From contig JAAYVG010000038.1 in assembly GCA_012517285.1 (NCBI GenBank), positions 27,091-91,090 of the forward strand: a stretch of 64,000 bases of DNA, read 5' to 3'. Made by a program: the position numbers and the translations under genes. This DNA is from Elusimicrobiota bacterium. Lineage in GTDB: Bacteria > Elusimicrobiota > Elusimicrobia > Elusimicrobiales > UBA9959. Position 1 is the stretch's first letter. Each line of letters begins with the position of its first letter. Positions 17,299 to 27,437 of the stretch are shown one piece after another. A model generated the notes under the pieces. It searched no databases, had not been told where the DNA came from, and was given only the letters and a program-made list of their open reading frames with translations.

Positions 17299-19706
17299 CT
17301 CAATACTTCCCTTTCCCAAAATTTTTTTAAAACTGCAGGGTTTTCATTTATCAGAACAACATCATCATTTTTTATTATAAATGAATTTTCATCAGATGTA
17401 TCTCCAAGTTTTATAAAAGGCAATCCCTTCATTAACTCTATAAACTTGTCCTCAAACCTTTTATCAACTTCAAGAACTATTCTTGAGCCACACTCGCCAA
17501 AAGCAACTTCCACATCTGAAACCCCATATTTTTTACAAGCCTTTGATATATCAACATCAACACCATATCCGCCTAACGACATCTCAAACATAGCTGATAA
17601 AAGCCCACCATCAGAAACATCATGTGATGCCAGTATGTAATTTTTCCTAATTGCATCAATTATCCTCAGATATATTTTTCTGTTCTTCTTCAGATCAATC
17701 GGTGATATATAATTATCTTTTTCTCCAGAAATTTTTGAATAGACAGAGCCACCCAATCCCTTCATAAACTCTCCAACAACATAAACAGGATTTCCCTCAT
17801 TCTTGAAATCTGAACTTACAACTATTCTCACATCATCAACAGGGGCAACCGCTGATATAAGAAGTGTTACTGGTATTTTATAATTTTTACCGTTTATAAC
17901 AGTCTGATTATAAAAGCTATCCTTACCTGATATGAAAGGTAGTTCCATATCTATAGCAGCCTCCTTTATTCCTATAGCAGCAGCTGTGAAATCACCCATA
18001 ACCTCGCTTATGTTTGGGTTTGCCGAACAGAAGTTATCAAGAAGAGCCGCTCTCGTTATATCAGCACCAACACAGCAGAGATTTCTAACAGCCTCATCAA
18101 GAACATAAAATGACATATAATAGGGAGATATCTTTGAAATTGATGGATTTATTGCTGACGATACTGCAAAACCCCTGTAATCATTAAAATTTCCAACAAC
18201 ATTATACGGCCAGATAACACAAGCATCACTTGGGGTGGATTCATTCTTTGAACAGAATGGCTTTAAAACAGTCTGCCCCATAACCTCATGGTCATACTGC
18301 TCTATTATTGATCTCCTTGAACAAACATTGAGCTCGGATATAACCCTTTTAAATATTTCTAAAAAATTTATATTTTTAACAGTCAAATTTTTGTTAATTT
18401 TTCTCTCTTTATAAACCGCCTTTTTTTCTATCCTTGGAAGACCTGAGTGCAAGAAGCTCATATCAATATCAATTATAAGTTTATCATCATAAGAAACTCT
18501 TAATTTTTTATCATCAGTAAACTCTCCTATTATATAATACTGACACTCCTCTATCTCACATATTCTCTTAAGCTCATACACACATTCTTTTTTAACAGCA
18601 AGCACCATTCTCTCCTGAGACTCGCTCAGCCATATCTCCCATGGATTTATGTTTTTGTCCTTAAGCAAAACATTTTTAAGCTCAACTACAGCACCACAAT
18701 CCGAGGCAAGCTCACCCACGGCAGATGAAAATCCACCAGCACCACAATCAGTAACAGCAGTGTAAAGATCAAGATCCCTTGCCTTTAAAAGAACATCAAG
18801 CACCTTTTTTTCATTTATAGCATGACCTATTTGAACATGGGATGACGAAGTATCCTCATCTATATCAGCTGACGAAAACGTTGCCCCACCAATACCATCC
18901 CTTCCCGTTGGTCCACCAAGCACAAATATAAGACTTCCAACTTCAACCTTCTTGGTTATTTTCTTCTTTTTTATCAATCCAGCTGAACCGACAAACACAA
19001 GTGGATTAAACAAATAATCATCATCAAAATAAACACTCCCATTTGCTGTTGGAATACCCATCTTATTGCCATAATCTCTCACACCGCTTACCACTCCTGA
19101 TATTATCTTATGCGGTGAAAGAAATCCATCAGGAATTTCATATCTTCTGTCATTATAAGCAAAACAGAATACATCCGTATCAATCACTGGCTTTGCACCA
19201 AGCCCAACACCAAGTATATCTCTTATAACACCACCTACCCCAGTCTCTGCACCACCATATGGTTCAAGTGCACAGGGATGGTTATGAGTCTCAACCTTAA
19301 AGCATATCCCCCAATCAGATTTATCATAAAGCTCAATTATACCAGCATTATCCTCAAAAACACTGAGGCAGTATTTTTTATTAAGCTTTTTTGTTGTATA
19401 AACTATTGTCTCTTTAAAAAGATTTTTAAATTTTTTACTTAGCTTCACCTTTCCATTTTCATCCTTCCATATAAAATCAACAGGCCCTGAAAATGTCTTA
19501 TGTTTGCAGTGTTCAGACCATGTCTGTGCTACAGTTTCTATCTCAGCTCTTGTAGGATTTCTCTTAAGCATTCTAAAATAATTTTTTACCATCAAAAGCT
19601 CTTTATCATTCAGCGACCATCCATATTTTTTATTCAGTGATAAGAGCTCCTTTTGAGATGAGCCTAAAAAATTTATCTCGTCTTGATTCTTTTCTAAAAT
19701 TCTCAT
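17295..19706 (-). CDS. purL: Phosphoribosylformylglycinamidine synthase, synthetase subunit
   Basis: Converts FGAR to FGAM using ATP and ammonia delivered by PurQ. The protein has 803 residues, nearer the small (PurS/PurQ-dependent) PurL than the ~1300-residue fused form. Visible blocks are TWSEHCKHKTF, VETHNHPCALEPYGGAETGVGG (metal/ATP site, quoted in part), GGPTGRDGIGGATF and DVSDGGLL. It is coupled to purQ by a 4-bp overlap. A TAGAAT hexamer 6 nt before the ATG and the absence of a ribosome site hint at a leaderless start. The octamer/TIR element begins about 20 bp upstream, so its promoter may lie in the repeat. Confidence 0.95.
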   Translation of the reverse strand: MRILEKNQDEINFLGSSQKELLSLNKKYGWSLNDKELLMVKNYFRMLKRNPTRAEIETVAQTWSEHCKHKTFSGPVDFIWKDENGKVKLSKKFKNLFKETIVYTTKKLNKKYCLSVFEDNAGIIELYDKSDWGICFKVETHNHPCALEPYGGAETGVGGVIRDILGVGLGAKPVIDTDVFCFAYNDRRYEIPDGFLSPHKIISGVVSGVRDYGNKMGIPTANGSVYFDDDYLFNPLVFVGSAGLIKKKKITKKVEVGSLIFVLGGPTGRDGIGGATFSSADIDEDTSSSHVQIGHAINEKKVLDVLLKARDLDLYTAVTDCGAGGFSSAVGELASDCGAVVELKNVLLKDKNINPWEIWLSESQERMVLAVKKECVYELKRICEIEECQYYIIGEFTDDKKLRVSYDDKLIIDIDMSFLHSGLPRIEKKAVYKERKINKNLTVKNINFLEIFKRVISELNVCSRRSIIEQYDHEVMGQTVLKPFCSKNESTPSDACVIWPYNVVGNFNDYRGFAVSSAINPSISKISPYYMSFYVLDEAVRNLCCVGADITRAALLDNFCSANPNISEVMGDFTAAAIGIKEAAIDMELPFISGKDSFYNQTVINGKNYKIPVTLLISAVAPVDDVRIVVSSDFKNEGNPVYVVGEFMKGLGGSVYSKISGEKDNYISPIDLKKNRKIYLRIIDAIRKNYILASHDVSDGGLLSAMFEMSLGGYGVDVDISKACKKYGVSDVEVAFGECGSRIVLEVDKRFEDKFIELMKGLPFIKLGDTSDENSFIIKNDDVVLINENPAVLKKFWEREVLR

Positions 19707-19728
19707 ATAAATATTCTATAATTTTTTG

Positions 19729-20035
19729 AGTGGTCACTGAAAAGTTATTTAGGAAGAAGGATCATCATGATGGATACAGATAATAGATCAGATGAAAACG
19801 GATAAAAATCATGATAAAGGCAGATAGAATAAATAATTTAATCGAAGTAACCGTTTTGGTTATTTGGGACTTATCAAAAAATCGCCCAAAAAAAAGATGA
19901 TCGTATGGAATTTGAGAAGAGTTAAGCAAAAATAAGACCAGAAGTCCCCTCATAGATTACTCTTTTATTCCTAAACGACTAAACAACGAGATGACTAAAT
20001 AACTAAACAACCAGACAACTTTTTTAGTGTCCACT
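19729..20035. mobile_element. MITE-like octamer element with imperfect inverted ends
   Basis: This fills the 317-bp gap between purL and the zinc-ribbon gene. The left end AGTGGTCACTGAAAAGTT and the right end AACTTTTTTAGTGTCCACT are inverted copies with a few differences. Six octamers (CTAAACAA-like, the complement of TTGTTTAG) lie at 19971-20018. The interior has the family hairpin AAGTAACC-GTTTT-GGTTATTT (19845-19865) and the shared GATGAAAACGGATA box. The right end runs into the 3' end of the zinc-ribbon gene. No transposase is encoded. Confidence 0.78.
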
Positions 20036-20473
20036 ATCTATATATACCAGATATTTTTTATTTTTTGTGCTCTTATACCACTTTTTAATGGTTTCAACAG
20101 CCGCATTTTTTAGATCTTCATCATCATACCCCATCGCTCTGATAACAGCCCTTTCATCATTTTCATCAGGATCCTTTATGTATCCGAGCTGTTTTATTGA
20201 TCTAAGATATGTGTAATAGTTTATTGGTCTATTCTCTGAAACAAATATTCCTACATCATCTACCTTTTTTTCAAGATTTTTCTTTTCAGGTTTAAAAAGA
20301 TAAAACAAAACAGCAGCCAGAATCAGAAGTGAGATAGAAAAATAAACTCTTTTATTTTTCCCCTTCAAATCAAATCTAACAAGCTTCTCTGAACCACATA
20401 TATCACATCTTTCATTATCCAGATCGTTTTTATATCCACAGTTTTTGCATAGCTTATATGACTCTTTTGCCAT
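20024..20473 (-). CDS. Zinc-ribbon, single-TM hypothetical protein
   Basis: A protein of about 149 residues with an N-terminal zinc ribbon (CKNCGYKNDLDNERCDICG), one TM helix at about 45-62 and a helical C-terminal part. I prefer the ATG at MAKESYK (20473); GTG 20488 and ATG 20485 are alternatives. All overlap the mtaB 3' end, so it is the last gene of the heat-shock operon. The final codons and the TAA stop come from the right end of the neighbouring MITE-like element, so the original C terminus may have been longer or different. Function unknown. Confidence 0.7.
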   Translation of the reverse strand: MAKESYKLCKNCGYKNDLDNERCDICGSEKLVRFDLKGKNKRVYFSISLLILAAVLFYLFKPEKKNLEKKVDDVGIFVSENRPINYYTYLRSIKQLGYIKDPDENDERAVIRAMGYDDEDLKNAAVETIKKWYKSTKNKKYLVYIDSGH

Positions 20474-21683
20474 ACAATATTCCATCACTTAGATTATTAA
20501 TAATAACAGGACAAATAATGTTTGTTTCAAATACTTCATCAACAACAATCTCAACAAAGTTTGAACCCAAAAAAATTGTTTTACCATCCTTATGCTTAAG
20601 GCTTAATGAAATCACCACCTCTCCAATAAGAGATTTTTTATAATCATCTCTCAGCTTCTTATCCAGCATGTGTGCTTTTTTAGATCTTTCCTTCTTTATC
20701 CTCTCATCAAGCTCTGGCATACTCTCTGATGCAGTGTAAGGTCTCTTAGAATATGTGAAGATGTGGAGACCACTCAAGCCGAGAGAGCTTATAAAGTCCA
20801 TACTATTATTGAAGTCGTCATCGGATTCACTTGGAAAACCAACTATGATATCGCTGTACAGCCCAGGATTTTTCATCCTCTTCCTTATCAGCTCCATTCT
20901 TTTAGAGTAAAATGATCTGTTGTAAGGCCTTCTCATAAGTGAAAGTATTCTATCACTGCCACTCTGAAGCGGTATATGAAAATAATTACAGAATCTCTCA
21001 GAATTCGAGCATATATCTACAAGCTCCTCGTTTATCTCCATAGGCTCAAGCGATGAAAGCCTTACCCTGAAATCACCTTTTAATGATGATAGCATCCTTA
21101 AAAGCTCATTAAGTTTTTTACCTCCACTATCATAGGCACCAAGTCTTGTCCCTGATAACACTATCTCTTTATATCCATTATCAATAAGTCTTTTTATCTC
21201 ATCAACAGCAGTATCAAAAGGTTTTGATGAGATACTGCTCCTTGCAAATGGGACAATACAGTAGGAACATTTTAAATTACAGCCATCCTGAAGCTTTACA
21301 AAGGCCCTCGTCTTTGAATAAAAACCATTTATACTAAAATAGTTTGTAGGAATATCTCTGCCACTTAAAGCTGATGGGATTTTTTCTTTTTCATCATTTT
21401 TAAATATCTCAATATTTTTTGAAATTTTCTTTATCCTCTCAGCGAAAAGACTTGCCATACAACCAGTGATCACTATTCTTGCATCAGGATTTTTTGAAGC
21501 GATCTTCTTTATAAAAGAGATTTCTTCATTTTCAGCCCTTGCTGTAACTGAACAGCTGTTTATCAAAAAAACATCCCAATCATTTTCAGATACAACAAAA
21601 CCGGCAGATACAAGATTTTCAACTATGCTCTCGATTTCTATCTGATTTGTTCTGCATCCAAATGATTTAAAATAAATCTTCAT
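20454..21683 (-). CDS. mtaB: MiaB-like tRNA methylthiotransferase (MtaB type)
   Basis: A radical-SAM enzyme that in the MtaB family adds the 2-methylthio group to t6A37 of lysine tRNA. The protein has 409 residues. The N-terminal UPF0004 domain (MKIYFKSFGCRTNQIE) has cysteines for the second Fe-S cluster (SFGC, NSCSV, TGCMA). The radical-SAM triad is CNLKCSYC, and SGTRLGAYDSGG and LQSGSDRIL follow. A C-terminal TRAM-like domain ends the protein. Its ATG overlaps the rsmE stop by 4 bp. Operon position matches the yqeV gene behind dnaJ in B. subtilis. Confidence 0.92.
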   Translation of the reverse strand: MKIYFKSFGCRTNQIEIESIVENLVSAGFVVSENDWDVFLINSCSVTARAENEEISFIKKIASKNPDARIVITGCMASLFAERIKKISKNIEIFKNDEKEKIPSALSGRDIPTNYFSINGFYSKTRAFVKLQDGCNLKCSYCIVPFARSSISSKPFDTAVDEIKRLIDNGYKEIVLSGTRLGAYDSGGKKLNELLRMLSSLKGDFRVRLSSLEPMEINEELVDICSNSERFCNYFHIPLQSGSDRILSLMRRPYNRSFYSKRMELIRKRMKNPGLYSDIIVGFPSESDDDFNNSMDFISSLGLSGLHIFTYSKRPYTASESMPELDERIKKERSKKAHMLDKKLRDDYKKSLIGEVVISLSLKHKDGKTIFLGSNFVEIVVDEVFETNIICPVIINNLSDGILYGKRVI

Positions 21684-22393
21684 ATTGTATTCATAGCTCC
21701 AACTATAACAGCCACAGCAGCAATAGCGGCTGTCTGAGCTCTCAATATATTTTCTGAAAGCATCAATGTCATACAGTTATGGCTTACCATAAATGAAACC
21801 TCATCATCTGAAAATCCGCCCTCAGGACCTATAAGGATATTGAACTCATTCAAATTCATAGCTGCGATGTCAGTTGCATTGTATATCTTTCCATTTATAG
21901 CAGTTCTGTTTGCAATAATGATATCTCGTTCAAATATATCTTTGAATTTAAGAGGGCACAATACCACTGGGATAGAGTTCCTTTCGCTCTGTTTAACAGC
22001 TGATTTAATTATTTCAATCATTCTAAGATTTTTTTCACCGACATCAAACTCGTAGTGTTTTTGAGTATAGTCACTTGTAAATGGTATGAATTTATCAACC
22101 CCTAACTCCGTTCCCATCTTTATCACAAGTTCAAAGTATTTTTTTTCTATGAATGGTATATAAAGATTTATCCTGTATTTTTTCTCTTTTGCTATTATTT
22201 TTTCATAGGGCTTTAAAACAGCTCTCCCATCATTAAAACCAATGACACGTGCTTTCCATTGATTTTTCCCATCAAATAGTTTTATCTCATCACCAACTCT
22301 AACCCTTAAAACCTTTTTTAAATGAAACGACTCTTCATCACTTAAAATTATCTCAGATGTGTCTTTAAATATTTCTGTTGTTAAGAACTGCAT
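21680..22393 (-). CDS. rsmE: 16S rRNA (uracil1498-N3)-methyltransferase
   Basis: A SPOUT-family methyltransferase of 237 residues acting on helix 44 of 16S rRNA. The N-terminal PUA-like domain has the block ESFHLKKVLRVRVGDEIKLFDG. The knotted SAM site shows IGPEGGFSDDE and LSENILRAQTAA; most relatives have LRTETAA, so the Arg is kept and the TE changed to AQ. It follows dnaJ by 5 bp and is coupled to mtaB, the conserved dnaJ-rsmE-mtaB order. Confidence 0.94.
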   Translation of the reverse strand: MQFLTTEIFKDTSEIILSDEESFHLKKVLRVRVGDEIKLFDGKNQWKARVIGFNDGRAVLKPYEKIIAKEKKYRINLYIPFIEKKYFELVIKMGTELGVDKFIPFTSDYTQKHYEFDVGEKNLRMIEIIKSAVKQSERNSIPVVLCPLKFKDIFERDIIIANRTAINGKIYNATDIAAMNLNEFNILIGPEGGFSDDEVSFMVSHNCMTLMLSENILRAQTAAIAAVAVIVGAMNTI

Positions 22394-22398
22394 TTAAT

Positions 22399-23535
22399 TC
22401 AATTAAAAATCTTTTTAAAGAATCCACCATCATCTTTCTTTTCGCTATCATCCTTTAACTTATCCTTATCAAAACTCTCCTTTAATTTTATGAAAAGCTC
22501 TCTTTGCTCGTCATTAAGATGAGTAGGTGTCTCTATCTTTATATTTATCAACACATCACCGCGCTTCCTTGAGTTTGGAAGTGGCATACCCTTTTCATTA
22601 AGCCTCAATGTTTTACCATACTGAACGCCTCGAGGAATCTTTATCTTTGTTTTTCCGCCCTCTATCAAAGGGACATCAACCTCACATCCCAGGACAGCAT
22701 CTGCAATGTTTATCTTTACATCATAAAGCAGATCATACTTGTTTCTTTCAAAATGGTTGTGATGTTTTATATGAACCTCAAGATAAAGATCCCCTGCATC
22801 GCCATTTTTGTTTACATCACCCTCATCCTTTATTCTTAAAACACTTCCATTATCAACACCAGCAGGAATCTTCACAGAAACCTTATTCTTCTTTGTAACG
22901 ACACCACTACCACCACAGCTTCTGCATGGTTCAGTAATGATTTTACCCTCCCCATGACACTTAGGACAAGTCTGAGTAAATGCAAAGAACCCTTGAGAAT
23001 ACTGAACCCTTCCACGACCATTGCAGTAATCACATTTTTTTATTTTTGATGCACTGCTTGCACCCTCGCCATGACATACATCACACCTATCCATTCTTTC
23101 ATACTCAAAATCAAGTTTTTTACCATTGAAGGCATCCTCAAGTGTTATATCTATATCAAATTTCAGATCTTCACCCCGTCGCTCATTTTTTCTTGATGTT
23201 CTTGTTGAGCCACTACCAAAAAAACTTTCAAAAACATCTCCAAAAACATCGTTTAAATCACTGAAACCTTCAAACCCACCTCCACCAAATCCAGAACCTC
23301 CAAATCCACCCTTAAGCCCTTCCTCACCATAAGCATCATATATTTTTCTCTTTTCATCATTTGAAAGGACCTCGTAGGCTTCATTTATCTCTTTGAAATT
23401 AGCCTCAGCCTCACTGTTGCCAGGGTTTCTATCTGGATGATACTTTAAAGCTAATCTTCTAAAAGCAGATTTTATCTCATCCCCTGTAGCATTTCTTGAA
23501 ACTCCAAGTGTTCTGTAATAATCTTTTTCTGCCAT
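22399..23535 (-). CDS. dnaJ: Chaperone DnaJ (Hsp40)
   Basis: Co-chaperone that stimulates DnaK ATPase. The 378 residues include the J domain with HPD in KYHPDRNPG, a Gly/Phe-rich linker (about 75-105), four zinc-binding repeats ([32 protein letters not shown]) and the C-terminal substrate domains. It is separated from dnaK by 180 bp that contain a strong GC hairpin, so it may also be expressed separately from dnaK. Confidence 0.98.
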   Translation of the reverse strand: MAEKDYYRTLGVSRNATGDEIKSAFRRLALKYHPDRNPGNSEAEANFKEINEAYEVLSNDEKRKIYDAYGEEGLKGGFGGSGFGGGGFEGFSDLNDVFGDVFESFFGSGSTRTSRKNERRGEDLKFDIDITLEDAFNGKKLDFEYERMDRCDVCHGEGASSASKIKKCDYCNGRGRVQYSQGFFAFTQTCPKCHGEGKIITEPCRSCGGSGVVTKKNKVSVKIPAGVDNGSVLRIKDEGDVNKNGDAGDLYLEVHIKHHNHFERNKYDLLYDVKINIADAVLGCEVDVPLIEGGKTKIKIPRGVQYGKTLRLNEKGMPLPNSRKRGDVLINIKIETPTHLNDEQRELFIKLKESFDKDKLKDDSEKKDDGGFFKKIFN

Positions 23536-23656
23536 ATTGTTTAGTTAACAGAAACAAGTCTTTCACTATGTCTTTTAAAATAACTCTATACTTTACATAG
23601 TTGTATATAAAAATGACCGCTGTAATCTGTTAACATCCTCCATTTATCAAAAGCAT

Positions 23657-23679
23657 CCCCGACCGCAATGCGGTCGGGG
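23657..23679 (-). terminator. GC-rich hairpin between dnaK and dnaJ
   Basis: CCCCGACCGC and GCGGTCGGGG form a perfect 10-bp stem with a 3-nt loop in an otherwise AT-rich gap. Downstream on the minus strand there is only a short T run (ATGCTTTTG), so it may be a partial terminator, an mRNA stabiliser or a processing site limiting dnaJ relative to dnaK. Confidence 0.6.
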
Positions 23680-23715
23680 GGTAATAACCTACTTTGTCAA
23701 ACACCCAACACTATA

Positions 23716-25581
23716 TTATTTTTTGTTATCATCAACCACTTCAGCATCCACAACATCTTCTTTCTTATCATTAGACTGATTCTGCTGTGTCTGCTCTGTC
23801 TGAGACTGAGATTGCTGCTGATTCTGTTGCTGTTGAGCCTTATAAACAGCTTCTCCTAACTTTTGAGAAACATTTATAAGCTCCTCCTTTAATTTCTTTA
23901 TCTTTTCAACATCATCACCCTTTAATGCTTCCTTTAGATCAGAGATTGCTCTCTCAATGTTAAGTCTCTCATCCTGAGATATCTTGTCTCCATAATCCTT
24001 GAGCGATTTCTCTGTTGAATATACTATAGCATCAGCCTCATTTTTCGCTTCTATGATCTCCTTCGTCTTCCTATCTTGGTCCGCAAACTTTTCAGCCTCT
24101 TTCACATATTTATCTATATCATCCTTTGTAAGTTTGTTTGGGGCTGATATGGTTATATGCTGTGATTTTCCAGTTCCAAGGTCCTTTGCTGAAACCTTCA
24201 ATATTCCGTTCGCATCTATATCAAATGTAACCTCAATCTGCGGTACACCCCTTGGTGCTGGAGGAATGCCATCAAGGTCAAACTTTCCGAGGGGGACATT
24301 GTCCTTTGCAAGAGGTCTCTCACCCTGAAGAACATTGACTGTCACAGCCGGCTGATTGTCTGTTGCAGTGGAAAATATCTGAGTTTTCTTGACAGGTATG
24401 GTTGTATTTCTCTCAATAAGCTTTGTCATAACACCACCCATGGTCTCAATTCCAAGCGAGAGTGGTGTAACATCGAGCAAGAGTATATCCTTAACATCGC
24501 CTGTAAGTATTGCTGCCTGAATAGCTGCACCGTTGGCAACACATTCCATAGGATCCACGCCCCTTTCAACCTTCTTGCCAACATAATCCTCAACAAACTT
24601 CTGAACTATAGGCATTCTTGTTGGTCCACCAACAAGTATTATCTTATCTATATCTGTTGATTTAAGCTTTGCATCACCAAGAGCAGTATCTATTGAGTTC
24701 TTACATCTATTTACAATCCCATCAACAAGAGACTCCAATTTTGCCCTTGATAACTTCATTGAAAGATGCTTCGGCCCTGATGAATCAGCAGTTATGAATG
24801 GAAGATTTATATCTGTTTCAAGAACTGTTGAAAGCTCAATCTTTGCTTTTTCTGCTGCTTCCTTTATCCTCTGCATTGCAGTGGAGTCACTCTTTAAGTT
24901 TATACCATACTGCTTTTTAAATTCATCAACTATCCAGTCTATTATTGCATTATCCATATCAGTTCCACCGAGCTGGGTATCACCGCTTGTGGAAAGAACC
25001 TCAAATGTTCCTTCCTTTCCTATCTCCATTATTGTTACATCAAGAGTTCCACCTCCAAAGTCAAAAACCATAACCTTCTGATCCCTTCCTAACTTATCAA
25101 GACCGTAGGCTAATGATGCCGCAGTAGGCTCATTAACAAGTCTTACGACTTCAAGCCCTGCAATTGTTCCAGCATCCTTTGTTGCCTGTCGCTGGTTATC
25201 ATTGAAATATGCTGGAACTGTTATAACCACCTTTTCAACCTTATCACCGAGAAACGCCTCCGCATCCCTCTTTATCTTTTGAAGTATAAAAGCTGACAGC
25301 TGCTGCGGGGTGTATTCCTTATCAAATACTTTATACTTGTAATCAGATCCCATCTTTCTCTTAAAAGCACTCACTGTCCCCTCAGGATTTGCAATAGCCT
25401 GCCTTCTTGCAGGTTCACCAACAAGAAGCTGACCATCCTTTGTGAATGCCACATATGATGGAAATGCTTTTCCTCCTATAGTTGTTCCCTCTGCAGCTGG
25501 TATAAGTGTAACCTTTCCTCCCTCCATAACAGCCGCAGCTGAGTTGGATGTTCCTAAATCAATTCCTATAATCTTTGACAT
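23716..25581 (-). CDS. dnaK: Chaperone DnaK (Hsp70)
   Basis: ATP-driven chaperone. I start at [14 protein letters not shown], which has AAGGAGG directly upstream; the track start adds nine codons with no support. The ATPase domain shows [22 protein letters not shown] and LVGGPTRMP. The interdomain linker is in [13 protein letters not shown]. The substrate domain and helical lid follow. The tail is very rich in Gln/Asn/Ser and ends with the acidic [13 protein letters not shown]. About 621 residues, normal length. Starts 24 bp after the grpE stop. Confidence 0.98.
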   Translation of the reverse strand: MSKIIGIDLGTSNSAAAVMEGGKVTLIPAAEGTTIGGKAFPSYVAFTKDGQLLVGEPARRQAIANPEGTVSAFKRKMGSDYKYKVFDKEYTPQQLSAFILQKIKRDAEAFLGDKVEKVVITVPAYFNDNQRQATKDAGTIAGLEVVRLVNEPTAASLAYGLDKLGRDQKVMVFDFGGGTLDVTIMEIGKEGTFEVLSTSGDTQLGGTDMDNAIIDWIVDEFKKQYGINLKSDSTAMQRIKEAAEKAKIELSTVLETDINLPFITADSSGPKHLSMKLSRAKLESLVDGIVNRCKNSIDTALGDAKLKSTDIDKIILVGGPTRMPIVQKFVEDYVGKKVERGVDPMECVANGAAIQAAILTGDVKDILLLDVTPLSLGIETMGGVMTKLIERNTTIPVKKTQIFSTATDNQPAVTVNVLQGERPLAKDNVPLGKFDLDGIPPAPRGVPQIEVTFDIDANGILKVSAKDLGTGKSQHITISAPNKLTKDDIDKYVKEAEKFADQDRKTKEIIEAKNEADAIVYSTEKSLKDYGDKISQDERLNIERAISDLKEALKGDDVEKIKKLKEELINVSQKLGEAVYKAQQQQNQQQSQSQTEQTQQNQSNDKKEDVVDAEVVDDNKK

Positions 25582-25604
25582 AAATACCTCCTTAAGTTTC
25601 TGCT

Positions 25605-26231
25605 TCAATCATTATGATTACTATCTTCTTTTTTTACATCACTCTTATCCAGATTCTTATCATCTATAACTTCTTCCTTCTTCTTTGCTATCTTAACCTT
25701 TGCAGGTTTAATAAGCCTTCCATTTATAAGATAACCCGGCTGAACAATATCAACAACCTTATTGTCGTCCTCTTCGCTACCATCAACCGTAGCAACTATT
25801 TCACAAAGCATCGGATCATATTTTTTGTTCAGTATATCAATCTGGGTCAACCCTTCTGACTTAAAAAGTTTATCAAACTCTGCAAAAATCATATTGAGCC
25901 CTGTCTTTATATCATCAATAGAAGAGTTAGGAGATGTGAGATGATCCTTTGCCATATTCATCATCTCATACACAGGAAGCATGTGCTGCATAAGATCATA
26001 CCTCCCCCATTCCAGTAGCTCCTTTTTTTCCTTTTCTACCCTCTTCCTGTAATTTTCAAACTCAGCCTTAAGCCTCAACAACTGATCATAGTATTCATCA
26101 GCCTTAGCCTTATAATCATTCACTTCCTTCTCAATTTCTTCCTTTTTATCCTCACACTCGTCCACCTTTTTTTCAGCTTCTTTAATCTTTTCTTTTATCT
26201 CTTCAGAATCTGTTTTCTCATTTTTCTTCAT
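25605..26231 (-). CDS. grpE: Nucleotide-exchange factor GrpE
   Basis: Releases ADP from DnaK. The ATG chosen ([11 protein letters not shown]) overlaps the hrcA stop as ATGA; the track start is eight codons earlier inside hrcA. A lysine/glutamate-rich coiled coil (about 15-75) leads into the conserved dimer block [18 protein letters not shown], and the beta domain ends with [21 protein letters not shown]. About 208 residues. Confidence 0.96.
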   Translation of the reverse strand: MKKNEKTDSEEIKEKIKEAEKKVDECEDKKEEIEKEVNDYKAKADEYYDQLLRLKAEFENYRKRVEKEKKELLEWGRYDLMQHMLPVYEMMNMAKDHLTSPNSSIDDIKTGLNMIFAEFDKLFKSEGLTQIDILNKKYDPMLCEIVATVDGSEEDDNKVVDIVQPGYLINGRLIKPAKVKIAKKKEEVIDDKNLDKSDVKKEDSNHND

Positions 26232-27340
26232 AAATCCTTTGTCTCCTCCTCCCATTTCTTTAGTATATCCTCTATCATCATACTCATAGAGTCAACTATT
26301 GATATAACCTTAGGATACTCCATCCTCTTAGGCCCTATAACACCTATAAGTCCGAAATTTTTATCACCGGCTGAATAAGCTGATGTTATAAGGCTGAAGT
26401 TGTTTAATTCCTTTATCCTATTCTCCTTTCCAACGCTTATCTCCATAAGTCTTCTTCTCTTAGGATCGGTTTTATTCTCTTGAACCGCTGCGGAAGGAAC
26501 CCTATTCAAACTCTCAGAAAATCTTTCCTTTATAAGCTTTGAAAATTTTTCTTTTTCTTCAAGAAGCCTTGCCATACATCGAAGCTCATCCACCGATAAC
26601 TCATCGCTTTCATCGTAAATGCTGCTCATTCCTTCAAGGAATACCTCATCGCCCTCCTTCAATATAGCATTAAATATATCATAAATAGCATAATATATCT
26701 CACTGTTATCATTTGAAAGAAAATCCTTTACTATGATATCCCTTGCCTCTTTTATAGTAAAATCTCTGAGCCTCTTATTAAGTACGAGAAGCATATTTCT
26801 TATATTAAAGCCCTTCGTATCCTTTATTGTAAATGGATAATGTTTTACAAGGCCATTTTCTGTGACAATTATAAATATATAATTGATGTTTGAAACCTTA
26901 ACAATATCTATCCTTTTTATATGCTCATCAGCCATATCAGCTGATATAGAAAAACCAATCTTTTTTGTCAGATCAGATAAAATCTTTGTGGTATGCCTTA
27001 AGAAGTAATCAAGCTCTGCAATCTTTCTCTCGTATTCTATCTCTATTTTTTCCTTTTCCTGCTCGGCAAGATTCTGTAGCTTTAAAACGCTGTCTATATA
27101 GCTCCTGTATGCCTTATCGGTTGGAACCCTTCCACCAGAAGTATGAAGCTGCTCTAAATATCCCTCATCATCAAGCTCTTTCAGTATGCTTCTTATGCTT
27201 GCCGGCGATATATCAAACTGTTTTGAATCAAAGATATCCTTTGAACTCACTGGCCTTCCTGTTGATATATAATTATACATCACCCAGTTGAGTATCTTAT
27301 CCTTTCTTTCCTGTGCTATCTCTGGTTTTAGTATCCTCAT
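26228..27340 (-). CDS. hrcA: Heat-inducible transcription repressor HrcA
   Basis: Represses the heat-shock operon by binding CIRCE operators. I start at MRILKPEIAQERK; the longer track start lies within the promoter and cannot be transcribed. The N-terminal winged helix includes TGRPVSSKDIFDSK and SPASIRSILKELDDEGYL, then TSGGRVPTDKAYRSYID. The C-terminal domain ends with GVIGPKRMEYPKVISIVD. About 370 residues. First gene of hrcA-grpE-dnaK-dnaJ-rsmE-mtaB; it should repress its own operon through the CIRCE-like site overlapping its leader. Confidence 0.96.
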   Translation of the reverse strand: MRILKPEIAQERKDKILNWVMYNYISTGRPVSSKDIFDSKQFDISPASIRSILKELDDEGYLEQLHTSGGRVPTDKAYRSYIDSVLKLQNLAEQEKEKIEIEYERKIAELDYFLRHTTKILSDLTKKIGFSISADMADEHIKRIDIVKVSNINYIFIIVTENGLVKHYPFTIKDTKGFNIRNMLLVLNKRLRDFTIKEARDIIVKDFLSNDNSEIYYAIYDIFNAILKEGDEVFLEGMSSIYDESDELSVDELRCMARLLEEKEKFSKLIKERFSESLNRVPSAAVQENKTDPKRRRLMEISVGKENRIKELNNFSLITSAYSAGDKNFGLIGVIGPKRMEYPKVISIVDSMSMMIEDILKKWEEETKDL

Positions 27341-27342
27341 AA

Positions 27343-27369
27343 TTAGCAACTCCATCAAAAGATTGCTAA
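27343..27369 (-). promoter_or_regulatory. Degenerate CIRCE operator in the hrcA leader
   Basis: On the minus strand TTAGCAATC-N9-AGTTGCTAA has the 9-9-9 layout of CIRCE (TTAGCACTC-N9-GAGTGCTAA) with a few changes. It lies directly downstream of the -10 box. A perfect half site (TTAGCACTC, 27415-27423) lies just upstream of the -35 box. Confidence 0.7.
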
Positions 27370-27374
27370 TATTA

Positions 27375-27403
27375 ATTATATCACAATTATTTAAAATTGT
27401 CAA
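27375..27403 (-). promoter_or_regulatory. Consensus sigma-70-type promoter of the hrcA operon
   Basis: TTGACA (27398-27403), 17-bp spacer, TATAAT (27375-27380), a perfect consensus. It is framed by the CIRCE-like operator downstream and a CIRCE half site upstream, as expected for an HrcA-repressed promoter. Confidence 0.85.
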
Positions 27404-27437
27404 CAGGTCTGCATGAGTGCTAATTTTGGTCAGGCTA

